Shown piece by piece: positions 12,944-24,220 of a stretch of 64,000 nucleotides of DNA (position 1 is its first letter; each line of letters starts with the position of its first letter). The position numbers and the translations under genes were made by a program. Source of the DNA: Ulota crispa (taxonomy: Eukaryota; Streptophyta; Bryopsida; Orthotrichales; Orthotrichaceae). The DNA is taken from the NCBI GenBank assembly GCA_963920765.1, contig OY987244.1:11410501-11474500 (forward strand). Reading direction: 5' to 3'. The notes under the pieces are model-generated. The model searched no databases and was not told the DNA's origin. It worked only from the letters and a program-made list of their open reading frames with translations.

Positions 12944-13469
12944 TAAATAAGACAAGAACACCCTATATTATATGTAATTTTTGTACAAATTTTACTCAAA
13001 ATTAATAAATTACCCCCTATATTTTATCGCATGTAATTTTTACGTTTTTCACCAATGTCCCCCAAGAATGTTTTAATGCGTGAAAAATGTTTTACAGAAT
13101 TGGTCCTGAAATTATTTTGCCTCCGTCGGAATGACGGGTACCTATACTAATTATGCTATACTAATTATGAAATAAATAAATAAAATGAGAAAAACTGGGG
13201 GTGCATCTGAAGTTGCCATTCTGTTGTAAAATACGGGATATGTTTTTGTCTACGAAAACTACAGCTCAAATTTTTTATCCAGGTTCAATGGAGCATGCAA
13301 AGTGAATGATTTTGAAGTTTCTCCATGCTCATTGGGCTAGCTAGGTTAGATGGCATGCCGTGTTGTAGAGCTCAGGTGGAAAATTTCAACCTTTTTTTCA
13401 AACAAGGGTACAGGTAATAGTTTGCCCCTTATGTTAGAGTTTGTCATTTTTATCCTTCTATGTGAATTT
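12944..13469. other. gene-free AT-rich DNA
   Basis: No coding sequence. A phrase near 13325-13375 (TTAGATGGCATGCCGTGTTG) resembles the ends of the fold-back repeat at 58390-58679, so part of this may be a relic of that family. Confidence 0.35.
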
Positions 13470-13500
13470 ACATTAAACAGTGCAATTGGGTTGCCTTAAC

Positions 13501-14137
13501 CCCTCACTGCCCATGGTACTTTTGAGTATTTGAGAATTTGCTTGAAAGTGATCAAAATGATCAATCTTATCAATTTTCTCTGAAGCGCAACCATACAAAT
13601 TCAAAATAGACATGTTATAGGTCACATAGGAAAAGAAATCACAACTACATCACTTATGGATTGAAAGATTATAATGTTTAATCATGAGGGTGTTAAAATT
13701 GCAAAAGTCATTTGAAGTCTTTCAATCCTCTTTTTGCATCTCAAACCTAAAATTGAGGGTACCAAAAAAAATAAGTATGTAAAGTATAATATGTATAACT
13801 CCAATCAATTTACGGCTTCTCAAAATCTATTCTACAATTTTTTGAATTGGATTTTTATTAAAGTGAATTTTTCTCCAAATTCTAGTGTACTTGAGGCTCA
13901 TTTCCAAGAGCCTTCAACACTAGAAAGTGAAGATTTGCAATGGACACCCTTGCACAAAATCTTGAATAGTCAAATCACTTTAATTCATTTTCAAAATCAA
14001 ACTCCTAATGATGAAACTAGACGTCTATGAGAATTTAAAAATTTAAATAATCATTAAAAAAAAATCTTTGAAAAAGGTCAGGTGTTTCTAAAAAAAATTC
14101 AAAGGGGCCCAAATTGGGCCCCTTGGGTGCTGAGGGG
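13501..14137. mobile_element. TTAA-target DNA transposon, 637 bp
   Basis: Termini CCCCTCACTGCCCA and (complement) CCCCTCAGCACCCA are flanked by TTAA at 13497-13500 and 14138-14141. The interior, around 'ccaagagccttcaacacta' and 'caatggacaccc', is shared in reverse orientation with the 642-bp element at 61108 and the decayed copy near 62190. No transposase is seen. Confidence 0.75.
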
Positions 14138-14141
14138 TTAA

Positions 14142-15045
14142 CCCCTAAAATTCTTTTGTGGTTAGAGGTCCAAAACTGCTTCAAAATGTTAGTCTCCAAA
14201 GCAAGGTCAAAATCTTCATTGAAACTTACTTTTTAACAAATCCAACCGTAGGATCCTTTGGTTGACTTGCACAAGTACATTGTCCCAAAATTTCATAATG
14301 AATATCCCCACCAATTGTAAGGTTAGTGTGCCTAAACTTCAAAATGTAGGCTTTTCTAGTCCTTCCAAAAGGTGAAGGTTTGTTTTTCAAACTTTTTAGA
14401 GAAAAACACGTATGTTGTATTTCTTGTGCAATTTTGGTAAAATGTTGAAAATGAGTTGAAAGCATACATAAAAAAAATTAACCAAAAAAATTTTGGATTC
14501 ATTTTTACAAAAATTTTAAAGTGAAAGGTATTGATGAATGAAAGATATAACTAATATGCTAATAAGTTTTGGAAAAATTTGAAAATTGTTAATACCAATG
14601 GTGAGAATGCTCTGACAAACAATTAGTAACTTTCATTTTCATTTGAAAACTTTCAAAATTGAGGGTAAAAGATAACTTTGTATGTTTTTTCTACCCTCTT
14701 CCTACCTTCATTGCCCACAAAATAGAACTCCTTTTAACTCTTACCCCATTGTTTGAAATTGAGTGATTCAATTTTTTTGAGTAGGTATCAATCTATACAC
14801 TTCTATATAAAAAAATTTAAAAAATTTAGAATATAATTTTTGCTGCCCGGTTTGACTTTGAAATCAAAAAAACCTTCTGACTTTTGCATTGCTTATCAGA
14901 ATGACATGAAATAAAGCTTCCCATGTAGATTATGATGAGTAGCATCCATCCTACAAAATTCATGAAATATATCCAAATTATGAAGTAAATAGAGCCTGCC
15001 CAAGTTCTCATAAAGCCCAAAGTGGGCTCCTTGGTCCTTTAGGGG
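14142..15045. mobile_element. TTAA-target DNA transposon, 904 bp, abutting its neighbour
   Basis: Termini CCCCTAAAATTC and (complement) CCCCTAAAGGACCAAGG are flanked by TTAA at 14138-14141 and 15046-15049. The left TTAA is also the right TTAA of the 637-bp element, so one inserted at the terminal TTAA of the other. It matches the group of about 0.9 kb by size and ends. No transposase is visible. Confidence 0.7.
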
Positions 15046-15326
15046 TTAACAATTAGATTGTCTTATCCTAAATAACTTCCTCATGACTCATTGCTTGGCC
15101 AATTGGAGGCGCATATGACTTTCTAAATACAATCTCACATGGTTTATGACCTAAACATTGCTAGTTTTTTTCCCACAAAGTTGTTGTTGTTGCTAGGCCC
15201 TTTCTATTGCTAAAACTAATTTATTGTAGTAAGTATTGATGAAAATCATTACAGTATCAGTGAGTATTTTTATAGTGTAAAATATCAAGGAGTTTATGTG
15301 GAGTAATTGAATTACACTCTTTGGTA

Positions 15327-15660
15327 TACACTAAATATTGCATTTAGATGGCCTCACACTAATTTTCTCAAGATTTAATACTATATAATTATTTATTGAT
15401 ACCACAATCATTTTCATCAATATTTACTACAATGAACAATTTTGATAGGGCCTAGTAACAACAACAATTCTGAAAGGCCTAGCACCAACAACAACATTGT
15501 AAAAGATAAACTAGCAACAATTAGGTTGTAAACCATGTGAAATCCTAGTATCTAAAAAGTTACATGAGCCTCTAAGTGGTCAAGCATTGAATCATGAGGT
15601 AATTTTCCTAGGTAAGGCAACCCAATAAATCATGCAACTTAAATGCAATAATCAATGTAG
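15327..15660. mobile_element. small MITE (ATTGCATTTAGG family), reverse orientation, intact ends
   Basis: It starts TACACTAAATATTGCATTTA and ends with the complement of CTACATTGATTATTGCATTT. It is the reverse complement of the copy ending at 15326, so the two lie head to head and form a long imperfect palindrome. The interior contains several CAACAACAA/TTGTTGTTG tracts. Confidence 0.7.
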
Positions 15661-15742
15661 GCTAAATAAGGTTATTTGAATCCAAATGTGAATTCCAAAT
15701 TCCCAAAAGCAATCTCTTGATTGGAAATCATCTAAACTCTTA

Positions 15743-16132
15743 GAGCATCCGCACCCTTGCATGCAACATGGCATTGCAAGAGCGCTTGGCATAGCTGCTC
15801 TGTTTGATGCATCTCACTACAGACACGCCAAAGCCCTATACAAAAGATAGTGCTTGCTTAATTGTAGTTCAAACACTAAAACATTCAAGGTCTGATGAAT
15901 CGTTAGTGTGCCCAAATCCAAGACAATGGAAACTTATTTGTTGATTGGTAGACACGAGAGGCCCACAATAGAAGACCGACACTTATCCTCCGTGCTACAC
16001 GCTCAATGCTTGCTTGTACTTGCTTGAAGACAAAAATGAAACATCAAAGATTTGAGCAAGTCCATGATCATGAGTGCACCTTGAACACTTACATTTGAGA
16101 GCTCCAAATTATGTGCAAGGGTGCCGATGCTC
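15743..16132. mobile_element. GAGCATC-terminus MITE in the promoter region of the plastid-protein gene
   Basis: The left end GAGCATCCGCACCCTTGCA and the right end (complement) GAGCATCGGCACCCTTGCA match in 18 of 19 bases. It ends 393 bp upstream of the ATG at 16526. No clear target duplication is visible, so the superfamily is undecided. Elements with similar ends are at 21787 and 47105. Confidence 0.65.
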
Positions 16133-16275
16133 AGCGTGACGAACAACACGAGTTTTTCCACCCTGGCCACATAAAACGGCATGCCAACTCACCGCAGCCG
16201 CTCACGAGCTCCGCCCTAAAAAAGCGTAAAAAGTACATGGTGGATCTATTGTCCACCTGTCGCCTACTCTAGCTA

Positions 16276-16283
16276 CCACGTGG
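16276..16283. promoter_or_regulatory. G-box CCACGTGG upstream of the plastid-protein gene
   Basis: A perfect palindromic G-box (core CACGTG at 16277-16282) lies about 245 bp upstream of the ATG at 16526. In plants this site binds bZIP and bHLH factors and is common in light- and ABA-regulated promoters, which fits a plastid protein. The regulatory role is inferred. Confidence 0.5.
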
Positions 16284-16525
16284 CACCACTATCGCCATCC
16301 GGCACACTCCACCGGCTTTTTAGAATAGAAAACTAGGTGCTTTTCCTCAAGTGACTGGTTTTCCGGGGTTTTTTTTCTTTTCTTTTTGATTCTAAGTTTC
16401 TCGTTTTTGAAGACGAGCGGCATGAATTCCAAGTCCATCTAACCATTTTTTTTTGTTGCATACGAAGTGTCCCAGTTGCGGTGTTGTCGAGCGGAGAGAC
16501 GAAGTGAGGGGATTTACTGGTCTCA

Positions 16526-18607
16526 ATGATGGCCATGGCGGCCTCCGTTTCCAGTTTTGCAACGTCGACTGGTAGTTATGTCGAGATTCAGGCTCGTCGA
16601 GCTCCGGGACCACTCGTGTGCGGCACTCAACGAGCTGCGTTCGTTGTTCTGAAATGTGCTCGAAACGGGCGAAGTAGGAGACAACCTTCGACTGAACGGT
16701 GTGTTGCTCGAGTACGTTTGGCGAGTTTGTCGATCAGTGCAGACGGACGGAGATCGACGAGAGTTGCGGGTGTGGCGTCGGGATCCTTTCAACCGTTGGC
16801 GTTCGAGGAGGATCTAGACGCAGAAGCCAGGGATCTAAATCCTAGGGATGCGCTGAAACCCATTCTTGATCCAGTGAAGGAGGACGAGGACGACGACGAT
16901 GATGAGTCGGATAACGACGGCGAACCGACGGCGACGGCAGCGCCATGGATGTCGGAGGAAGAGGCGAGGACCGTGGTGTCGGAGGTGGTACTCGACGGGG
17001 ACGATCTCAGGGTGGTAGAGTATCCAGAGAAGAAGAAAGAGGAGGAGCCCGACACGAATCCTTTGAATTCCGTGGTGGACTCGGTGCTGAACAAGATCAG
17101 CGACGACGGGCGAGGCTTCTCGCTCACGGATGTGGGGGGCATCTGGAAAACGGGGGAGGACGCGGGGGAAGCCAAGGTGCCGGACATGAGCCTGTCGGGG
17201 TTCGACGTCAAAGAAGGCGTGTCGCCGTTGGCGCAGTGGACGTCGACGGAACTGACGATGCAGCACTCGCAACTGGCGCGTATTGCCACGGATGTGCGAT
17301 ACTTGCAAAACGCCTTCGCCTTCTTCGGAGCCGTGCGCGTCGCCGAAGCGGTGCTGAGCATCTTCTCGACGTCTCCGCCGGAGTATGGCAAGGTGAAGGA
17401 GCTGCTGAATGCGCTGGACCCTTTCACCATCTCGTGGCTGGCTCACAACCTGCGCCAGCCCGTCGCAGGCATCGTGGATGTCGACCCCTTGGACCTGGAG
17501 AAGGTCATCACCCTCAAGTCGGATGTGTGGGAGGCGCTTCACAAGTTCTTCGAAAGGCAATGGAAAGTTGTAAGTAGAAAACTCTTCACTCTCAAACCCC
17601 GTAAAGGCCCTCAACAGTAGGGGTAGTGACAGCACTTTTTTGGTCGCCTGTGGAGAATGAGGATGCAAACGTGTCCCATTGCTGTTGGTTGTCGGAGCTT
17701 CCGTTTTGTTAATGCGTGAAACTACTTTTCACTGCCCCATTCTGCTCCTCTGGAGGTGAAGAATGGGGCAGTGAGAAGTTTAGCAAGAGAAGTTTCACCT
17801 CTCACAACCCACATTTCACCATGTTGTGCTTGTTTTTATCATAGATTGAACTCTCCCGTTGGTGGAGAGTGCAGTAATTACTACTGCGTCTTTTGAAAGT
17901 GGGTAATCATTCTCCATTCTCATTCTCCAAAACAAACAAATGGAGAGTCGCACCATTTTCACAAAGAAGGAGCTCGTATTGGCTCCTCTTTTCTCTCCAC
18001 AACTTCTCAATCTCCATTCTCTTTTCATTCTCCGAGAAGCCGTGACTACCCGTAGTGAATAAAAACATTAGCTAAATGTAATTGTTGGGAAGATTTTGGT
18101 CTTGTTATTTTTCTCCTCTTGAGATGCGTTCCGACAAGATATGTAAAGCTCAGCAAGGGAGCTCGATATGTGCTGGGTATGTGCTGTAACTTATGTAGAG
18201 CCTCGCAAGGGAGCTCTGTATGGGCTAGATGATGTTGACAGTAATAGTGCTCTGCCTTGTTTAGCTGCCCCAGGATGGTCAAAATAATGCAAAGAAAAAA
18301 ACCTTGACACTTGGCCCTTGATTTTCCCCATTAGTGTCCACAAATGTGACAAAATTGAGCGAACTTCTGCCATACCTTACTTTTTGCTACAAAGAATGTG
18401 ACGTGTGTTAAAATTTGATGTTATTAGCCAATTTTGAGCATCGAATTTGAGATCACTGATGTGCTCTACTGTCTTGTGATACAGATGGCCACAATTGCCA
18501 TGGCGAGGACGTTGGGTATAATTGCTACTGATTTACCAGGATCAGACTTTGTCACTAGCAAAGTGAAGTTCGTGTGGGATGCCCTCATGGCTCTTCCAGT
18601 TTTCTAG
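16526..18607 (+). CDS. uncharacterised protein, probably plastid-targeted, two exons
   Basis: Exons 16526-17569 and 18485-18607 (GTAAGT donor, CAG acceptor, phase 0) encode 388 aa. I do not recognise the family. Residues 1 to about 85 are rich in Ala, Ser, Thr, Val and Arg with few acidic residues, as in a chloroplast transit peptide. An acidic run follows near residues 112-127 (EDEDDDDDESDNDGE), then EEEARTVVSEVV. The second half looks folded: an amphipathic region (QLARIATDVRYLQNAFAFFG), then NALDPFTISWLAHNLRQP and a C-terminal block joined across the intron. The exons are GC-rich (many GACGACG-type codons), unlike the surrounding AT-rich DNA. The initiator is the first of two in-frame ATGs; ATG 16529 is equally possible. 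Strong codon structure and a clean splice make the gene secure, but its function is unknown. Confidence 0.8.
17621..18051. mobile_element. MITE inside the intron of the plastid-protein gene
   Basis: The left end GGGTAGTGACAGC and the right end (complement) GGGTAGTCACGGCTTCTC form inverted termini. A related element at 41264-41674 has GGGTAGTCACACCTTCTTC at both ends. The interior contains a hairpin with arms CACTGCCCCATTC / GAATGGGGCAGTG (about 17728-17780). It lies wholly within the intron 17570-18484. Confidence 0.55.
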
Positions 18608-19050
18608 CAGTATCTCCTGCAGTCACATGTACAGTATTTTTTCTTTACTTGGACTTGCAAAGGGCTGATATAGATAGATTGTTAACGTTTCCCATCATTC
18701 GGTAGGTAATTCTTAATTCAATTTCTGCAGGTATAGTCTGATTTTCTCTCTGTGAAACTGCATAGTAGCATTTCTGCAGGACTTCTTCATTGATTATGAT
18801 TTCATGAAGAAACCTGGTCTCAGATTCTTAAAGATGTTGGTAAATTTGATGAGGTGATTTGATACCTCTCTGTACATACGAAGTTTATTATTTGCACTAA
18901 TGATCTCTTATACTGGTCTGTGTTGATTCCTTATCATCTTCAAACTTCGTCGTACGCTTTCGAGATTGGATCCAGGTCTGACATAGTTTTCATTTTTTCT
19001 TTTGGGCATATTGCCCAGCTCCTCCGATTTGGGTGTAGCTAAGCTGTAAG
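18608..19050. other. 3' flank of the plastid-protein gene
   Basis: Probable 3' UTR and intergenic sequence. No further feature is seen. Confidence 0.4.
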
Positions 19051-19381
19051 AAGGGAAAATTTCATGGATACCCTTGAAGTGTGCACTATTTGCATAGATC
19101 CCTTGCTTTTTCAGAAATTGCACAATTACCCTTATTCCAAAATTCCAAAATTTTCAGGATTTGTTTTGTTGTGCATGTCACTTCATTTTTTGCTTTGTGC
19201 GCATGTTGCTTCTTTTTTGTTTCATTACATTCCCTTCTTCAACATTGGTCATGAAGGAAGTACAAGCGCATCAAATAATTGTCTAAAAATTATGGTCCTA
19301 GGGTATTTGTGCAATTTCTGAAAAAGCAGAGGTATCTTTGGACTTATTGCAAACTTCAAGGGCATCCATGAAATTTTCCCT
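19051..19381. mobile_element. fold-back MITE, copy 1 (AGGGAAAATTTCATGG ends)
   Basis: The first and last roughly 90 bp are inverted copies of each other: AGGGAAAATTTCATGGATAC...CCTTGAAG at the left, its complement at the right, continuing through 'ctttttcagaaattgcacaa' in both arms. The centre is a short unrelated segment. A second copy lies at 22455. Confidence 0.75.
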
Positions 19382-21786
19382 ATAACTAGTAAGCGTTGAG
19401 GCAAAAGAGTTGCAATTAGAGCAACTCTAGCCTTGCTTGCCAAACAGAGAAGCTTCGGCCCGGGCTAGTGAAGATGCGGAATGTGGACCTAGCGAGGACA
19501 CGCCAAATTGGAAATTCCTCCCGGCCTCGCCTAACTTCTCTTCCTAGACGTCAATTTTCAATGTGTTTAGGAAATTTGACGTGTTCTTATTTTGGAAGCT
19601 TGTTTGCTGCTGTGGCAATATCCGCTACCAACACATATCACTTCCAACAATTCCGGACAATGGTCCTACAGTTTTCTATTTTCATCCTTATTTTGGCAAG
19701 GCAGGTTGGACCCCCGCTCGGAGCCGCACCTTGCACAGGGAAAGTCACATGGAAAATCCGTTTCCAGTCCTCCATTTGGAGAGAAAGGCTGGAGAAGCTC
19801 TTAATGCATCAAGGTCATAATGTCTCTTTCAATTTGCAAGCACACTCTATTTTAGGAAGATGAAGTAGAAATACAACTTGAAAAGTGAAATCAATACGAG
19901 GTGGAAAAAAATTATAATGCTTCAATCCAGCCAATTATTTCACATATTTAATTCATGTGTTTGATGTATTTGAAACAAGAATTAACAGATTATTTAAGTT
20001 GCAATTCACGCTTTGTTACACATTCCAACTCTGTGTTGTAGTTTGGTGCTAGAATTCAAATTTGTTGCATTGTAAAAGATAAAAGGACATCAAAAAATGC
20101 TTTCTCAAGACTTGTCTCCAAAGTTTGGATTTTGCCTAATTCTTGGAGCAAAGTTCCATCTCCTTGGTGCCTCAATTTCCCAAGTAACTTATTGTTGGGA
20201 TGTAAATATTTCAAAACTACTGTACTTTCCTAGCAGCTTCGGCAAAAATATATTCTTAGAATATTTGCCTAAACTTTTTCATAATTTTGGGCATTCATTG
20301 CCTAAAATTTGGAAAATAATTTTAAAATAGTGCTGAAAAAAAGGAAATTATACAAAAAGGTGCTGAAATAAGAATAAAAATACTACCAAATAAGTTTTGT
20401 AATTACATTGACTTACACATAAATCACAATATAAAATTTGATCTCAAAGTTGCAACATCAAGCAACACACATGTTTCCAACTTGTTTTTGTCAACTTCTC
20501 TAAATCTTCCTTGTACAATTATTTGTTGGATGATTTTCATTTTATTAAGACACAACATAAAAAAAACTTTCATACAAAAACACAAGCAAAAGTTAATTTA
20601 TAAACACAATAAGCATTAAGGCAACATAAGAAGTTAGCAACTATCATTTTTCATGAATGCCATCTTATCAATGAATACTAAAATGAAGACCATCTCAAGT
20701 TGATCATATCAATTAGGTACAATAGCTATCTCTCATTTATAACATTTGACTTGGATGAATGCCTAAATAATGTTTTTTTTTTGAAAGTGACTAATTTTTT
20801 AAAACTTTTTTTTAGGTTGCCTAATCCTGATTTTGCACTTTAATTAATTATTAGGCACTGAATTGCCAAAGCTGCTAGGAAGGTATGGTAGTCAAGATTT
20901 GAGAAATGGAATATAGTAGAAAGATGTAAATTCCAACCTTCAACAACTCAATTTATCATATTTTGAGGATTGAATGAGATGGTGGAATTGTCTTGTTTGA
21001 TGTCCCCAACCTCTGTCACTAATACTATAAAAATCTAATAAGATGGTTCATGTGTGATAAATTTATGTGCTAAATTTGTTATTACCTCTTGCCATTTTCT
21101 CAAGAGAAAACTCTTGATCTCATAGTGGATTGTATGCCTGTTTTGTTATCATTATCTTTGTCTTATCACAAGAGATCCCATGCTTCCCATTTTTGCATGC
21201 GAAAGAGTGCATTCTTGCACATTTCACTAGGCGTGCAAATATCTTTAGGTTTGTTCATGAGAAAATGCAACAATACGTGAAAAAACCACTGTTATTGTTC
21301 AAAATGTTGCTTTGAAAAAGTATGTTATTCTTGAAGATTTATACACTCTAATTAAGGGATTTAAAATTCAGCTTGTCAATTTTTTTTCTAAATTTGTTCT
21401 TTCCTTCGATCCTTTTCTCAAAGCAAAATCTTGATTTTTCACCGTAGTTTCAGGCCTTGCTATTGTCTTCTTTTTTTGGTTGTTTTCTCATTGAAGAGGG
21501 CCATACTACTTGTTTTATCACAGAAGAGAGCTCATACTTGCTCTTTTGCACACCTTGGTCAATGTTTTTTTTTTTTTTTTTCCTCATGATACAAACTTGA
21601 TTTTAATTGAGAAATCTTCAGTTTTTGCAAGGAAAATGCCTCGAGGTAACTTGTGTCCACCCTCTAATGTTATGCTACCCCAAAAGAAGTGGTTTCTATT
21701 GCTCCCAACAAAAAAAACGTGTTTTGCGCAGGGGAACAATCCGGATGTTTGGTGGAGGACAGACGAGCCGCGCACTCAATACCTTA
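19382..21786. other. gene-free region with a relic of the 47-48.5 kb element
   Basis: No coding sequence is supported. The stretch of about 20215-20880 aligns in reverse orientation with 47280-48330 (minus its nested insertion): shared phrases are 'gcattcattgcctaaa', 'cacaacataaaaaaa', 'actaaaatgaagaccatct' and 'aattaattattaggca'. The GAGCAACTC at 19419 may be its decayed left end. The rest (20900-21786) is AT-rich with poly-T runs. Confidence 0.5.
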
Positions 21787-22261
21787 GAGCATCTCCACCG
21801 GTGCTCACCACACCTGGCTCGTTCAAAGATTTTCATCAACTTTTCAAGGGCCCTTAGGGCTGAGGAGAGTGGCCAATAGAGCTAAAATTAGCGGACCAAT
21901 AATTGGTTAGATTGGTGTTCAGAAAACTGGAATTCAGATTTGACCAATTATCAGTTTGCTAGTTTTAAATCTACCGGCCACCTCCTCACATGGAAGGAGG
22001 CCCTTAGACTCCTTGATCTCCACTCATGTTTTTTCAAAAGGTGACCTTGCATTTCAATGTGCCTCATAAACAGTCATTTGATCATTCATCAAGGGGAATA
22101 TAGAACAAAACTCACCAAACTTAACATGAATAGTGTTTTGAAGGCTCACTACTAAACACGGTAGGAAGGAGTGCCATGAGAGGGTTTTCAAAAGGCCTTG
22201 TGCACTTTTCATCTACTTTTGGCAAGTGTTGGATCTTGATAGGACACTGGTGGAGATGCTT
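21787..22261. mobile_element. MITE with GAGCATCTCCACC ends, about 475 bp
   Basis: The left end GAGCATCTCCACCGGTG and the right end (complement) AAGCATCTCCACCAGTG are inverted. An internal phrase 'tatagaacaaaactcacca' is similar to one in the element at 47105-48532. There is no clear target duplication and no transposase. Confidence 0.5.
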
Positions 22262-22454
22262 AAACTATATGGGCTACTCTCCCTTGTTTTTTGGTAGCCC
22301 CTTGGGATTTTTCAATCATATTACGAAAATCACAATGACCTCTGTAATATCACATCTTGACTTGTATAATATTACATATCCACACAATATGAAGACTTAC
22401 TAAATTTTTTACTTTGCATTCTATATAACATACAAAAAACCTAATAAAAATTTA

Positions 22455-22739
22455 AGGGAAAGTCTCATGGGTACCTTTGAAGTTTGCAATATTTTCATAG
22501 ATACCCCTGCTTTTGCAGAAATTTCACAAATACCCTTGGATCAAAAAATTTAGGCATTTGTTTTGTTTTGTTGTGCATGTCTCTTCCCTTCTTTGTTTGT
22601 GCACACGCACAACAAGAAAAAAATAGTGTGAAGATGGATGTAACATGCATAATAAAACAAACGCCCAAAAATTTTGATCCAAAGATATTTTTGATATTTT
22701 TGAAAAAACAAGAGTATCTATGAACCATGAAATTTTCCC
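22455..22739. mobile_element. fold-back MITE, copy 2
   Basis: It begins AGGGAAAGTCTCATGGGTAC and ends with the complement of GGGAAAATTTCATGGTTC. The arms continue through 'gcagaaatttcacaaatacc'. It belongs with the copy at 19051. Confidence 0.7.
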
Positions 22740-22799
22740 GAATTATAATGGTAGATACGTAGCCTAGCAAGTGCCAAACGCTAATACCTTCCTATATAT

Positions 22800-23406
22800 G
22801 TACTGGAGCGAGGGACCACGAGTGTACTTCCCCGTATGACGCGATAAAAAGACGACGACGCAGACACGGACATCTCATACCATCCCATACAAGTCCAGTT
22901 CACGTTCGTCGTCATCGCCGTCGTCGTCGTCTTCGTCGAGGGCCTGAGTTGGGGCTCCCGACGCAACGCTTGCCCGCCATCATTGCTCCTGCACCTGCAC
23001 CACCTGCACCTCGTCGCCCATCGCTCGCTCCCCCTTCGTACACTCCCCCGACTGTGGCACTCCGCCACTGCCTCCATGATTGCGCCCTGCACTGCACTTG
23101 CACTGCCACCGTAGTAGCCATCTCATCGCCACGCCAAGGCGCCATCTTGCCCCCTAGGTAAGCAAGCAAGTTTCCTAGACTTCCTTCTGCTGTGCCCGGA
23201 CGACGACGACGAGCCCGGCGTTGCAGCCCACTAGGTTCCATGTGAAGATCGGAGGAAAGCTAAGCTAAGCTAAACTAGTACGAAGCAATCAGACTATCAG
23301 GGATGCACAGGTTTTCTACCACCGATCGGATGACGACGTGGAGTACCGCGCTGCCGACTGCAGAGGAGACGACGAGGTTCCCCTCGCTCTGACTGAATTT
23401 TGTTTG
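22800..23406 (+). promoter_or_regulatory. GC-rich promoter/leader region of SEC5, possible non-coding first exon
   Basis: This GC-rich, CG-rich stretch differs sharply from the AT-rich DNA to its left and contains GACGAC/GTCGTC runs. A strong donor (TTTG|GTGAGTAC at 23407) suggests a 5' UTR exon spliced to an acceptor before the SEC5 ATG at 24221. Long open frames on both strands here are a by-product of GC content. No TATA box was singled out. Confidence 0.4.
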
Positions 23407-24013
23407 GTGAGTACTCGTTACTTCTACCCTTTGTGAGAGAAGCGCCTGTGTTCGTCACGCTAGCTTCGAGAAGGATCGGTGAGAAGTCGACCGACCTGTT
23501 GGAGAGCTTCAGGGTTTGTGTGTTGCTCGCCTTTCTCCTAGTTTGGGCATCCGAAGTCCGATTTGGAAGTAGACCTCTTTTTTTCGTCTTTTTTTGTGGT
23601 TTGTTCGTTTCTAGATGTTCAGTTTGTGCTGAATTTTGTCGAATAGCTAGCTAGTTATTCGATGTCGTTACTCTCTTAGAGTACTCTGCGTACTGTGGGA
23701 TTTAGGGTGGGCTGCTTTGTTTTGAGCGATGTTTGTTCTACTGCGTAAACCGTCTTGCATTGCATCCACCTGCTTAGAATCTAATGGCTCGATGAAATAC
23801 TGGTCGCATTCGGAAGCTCCAATGCTAGTGACGGAGAGCGATTTAGAGCCCACCCAGTGCAATTTTTGGACATCTTAGAAATTTTAGTTGTAACCACTAA
23901 CATTGTCTCCCTCTCGCAATGCCTCTCTCTCTAGGCACGTTCTAGTCTCTAAGAGCGCACAAAGCTTTACTAAATCTCTTCGGATGAGAACAAGCGATCA
24001 GCTTCATGGGACA

Positions 24014-24170
24014 ATCGAAGATTAGGGCTTGCATCTGATCCCGAATCGAAGATCAGGACTTGTATCTGATCCCGATTGGAGATGATTAGGACTTGTATCT
24101 GATCCCGAAATGAAGATTAGGGCTTGCATCTGATCCCGAAATGAAGATTAGGGCTTGCATCTGATCCCGA
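24014..24170 (+). repeat. five tandem 31-33 bp units just upstream of the SEC5 start
   Basis: Five units of 31, 31, 33, 31 and 31 bp, each containing GATTAGGGCTTGCATCTGAT or a close variant and ending in CCCGA. The array stops 50 bp before the ATG at 24221, so it is in the 5' UTR or the end of a leader intron. Confidence 0.85.
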
Positions 24171-24220
24171 AGTTCGTGCTGCTGGAGCAGGAATACTTTT
24201 AGGAGTAGAGAGAGTTGGCG

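Larger units (their letters stand above)
13470..15326. mobile_element. small MITE (ATTGCATTTAGG family) split by two TTAA elements
   Basis: The left fragment, starting about 13470, runs to GGTTGCC-TTAA at 13500. The right fragment resumes at the TTAA at 15046 with CAATTAGATTG and continues through 'catgactcattgcttgg'. Joined, they align along their length with the left half of the copy at 8730. Two TTAA-type elements (13501-14137 and 14142-15045) sit between. The right end near 15326 abuts another copy in reverse orientation. Confidence 0.6.

Noticed and set aside
16789-17668. Long open frames on the minus strand opposite the plastid-protein exon (213 and 277 codons)
   Set aside because: They are antisense shadows of a GC-rich exon whose plus strand has a clean splice junction and coherent protein composition.
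22781-23241. Arg-, Ala- and Gly-rich open frames on the minus strand near 22.8-23.2 kb
   Set aside because: They arise from GC-rich GACGAC-type repeats in the SEC5 leader. No splice or homology support.
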